A DNA stretch of 5,510 nucleotides, from positions 9,062-14,571 of the forward strand of contig DAYE01000016.1 in NCBI GenBank assembly GCA_002506745.1, in the 5' to 3' direction. Numbering within the stretch: the first letter of the stretch is position 1; each line of letters opens with the position of its first letter. Source of the stretch: Euryarchaeota archaeon UBA33. Its GTDB lineage: Archaea > Thermoplasmatota > E2 > DHVEG-1. Of the stretch, positions 5,164-5,510 are shown one piece after another. The notes under the pieces are model-generated. The model made no database searches and was not told the DNA's origin. It saw nothing but the letters and a program-made list of their open reading frames with translations. Made by a program: the position numbers and the translations under genes.

Positions 5164-5510
5164 ATGACTTCCTGCGACGTTCAGATTTATGGCGCCGGTG
5201 TGTCCGGCCTTGTTTCCGCGATCCATCTCGCAAGAATAGGATACCATGTCACGATCCATGAAAAAGAAGAGAAAATAGGGGGGAGCCTGCACTGTCATCC
5301 ATCGGCTCAAATGACGCCGATGCACCTGCAGCAGATGGAAAAGTATGTCGGACTAGAATTACAATCCTGTTTTTCAGAAGTACGTGAGTTTCGGGGGTAT
5401 ATCGGTCCCAAAAAACTTGTCTTTTCTACCAGAGATCTTTATGTGGTCGAACGGGGACCAAGACCGTCGTCCCTCGATTATTTTCTCTATAAAATAGCGT
5501 TAGACGAGGG
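5164..5510 (+). CDS. FAD/NAD(P)-dependent oxidoreductase, geranylgeranyl-reductase-like (3' end outside window)
   Basis: The first 115 residues are present and the rest lies beyond the window. The N-terminus is a dinucleotide-binding fold: GAGVSG (10-15) matches GXGXXG, and E33 at the end of the second strand (TIHEKEE) would bind the FAD ribose. IGG (38-40) follows, as in flavoproteins of the geranylgeranyl reductase / p-hydroxybenzoate hydroxylase class. VERGPRPSSLDYFLYKIA (95-112) resembles the segment in archaeal geranylgeranyl-reductase relatives that precedes the part contacting the flavin. Those enzymes saturate isoprenoid chains of archaeal lipids, but the class is broad and the substrate part is not visible here. 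ATG 5164 fits the leaderless spacing; TTG 5161 in frame is an alternative. Confidence is high for an FAD oxidoreductase and moderate for the geranylgeranyl reductase relation. Confidence 0.88.
   Translation, partial: MTSCDVQIYGAGVSGLVSAIHLARIGYHVTIHEKEEKIGGSLHCHPSAQMTPMHLQQMEKYVGLELQSCFSEVREFRGYIGPKKLVFSTRDLYVVERGPRPSSLDYFLYKIALDE

Noticed and set aside
1..5510. RiPP biosynthetic cluster (radical SAM/SPASM maturases with a precursor peptide)
   Set aside because: No short ORF with a plausible leader/core, no RRE-like domain, peptidase or ABC transporter is visible, and the intergenic gaps are too short and AT-rich to encode one. A precursor outside the window cannot be excluded.

Overview
The window most likely comes from an archaeon. 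Two divergent intergenic gaps of about 85-90 bp each carry an archaeal-type TATA box about 26-28 nt ahead of a rightward ATG. This is the arrangement of leaderless archaeal mRNAs; an internal operon gene instead has a GAGGT ribosome-binding site. The protein families fit too: several radical SAM enzymes, a likely geranylgeranyl-reductase-type flavoprotein and a saccharopine-dehydrogenase-like protein. Base composition is moderate and coding density is very high. The lineage cannot be fixed from this sequence.

Layout, left to right. Positions 1-699 (minus, 3' end outside the window) and 702-1910 (minus) are two paralogous radical SAM proteins in tandem, separated by 2 nt (TAA-CA-ATG). A divergent promoter region at 1911-1998 separates them from a rightward pair: a 230-residue multi-spanning membrane protein of unrecognised family (1999-2691), then a 457-residue radical SAM/SPASM protein with an N-terminal CX2C...CX2C metal-binding motif (2704-4077). 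The end of that gene overlaps by 86 bp, tail to tail, a leftward saccharopine-dehydrogenase-like gene (3992-5077). A second divergent promoter region (5078-5163) leads to a rightward FAD/NAD(P)-dependent oxidoreductase cut by the window end (5164-5510).

Together the genes look like an uncharacterised modification pathway: three radical SAM enzymes, two nucleotide-cofactor redox proteins and one membrane protein whose predicted loops carry clusters of acidic residues. No precursor peptide, peptidase, transporter ATPase or other RiPP hallmark is visible. The redox proteins resemble families that reduce double bonds in lipids or isoprenoids, so a membrane-lipid or isoprenoid modification is a reasonable but unproven guess. 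No tRNA, rRNA, CRISPR array, insertion sequence or long repeat was seen. The intergenic gaps are short, and no gene-free stretch exceeds 300 bases.
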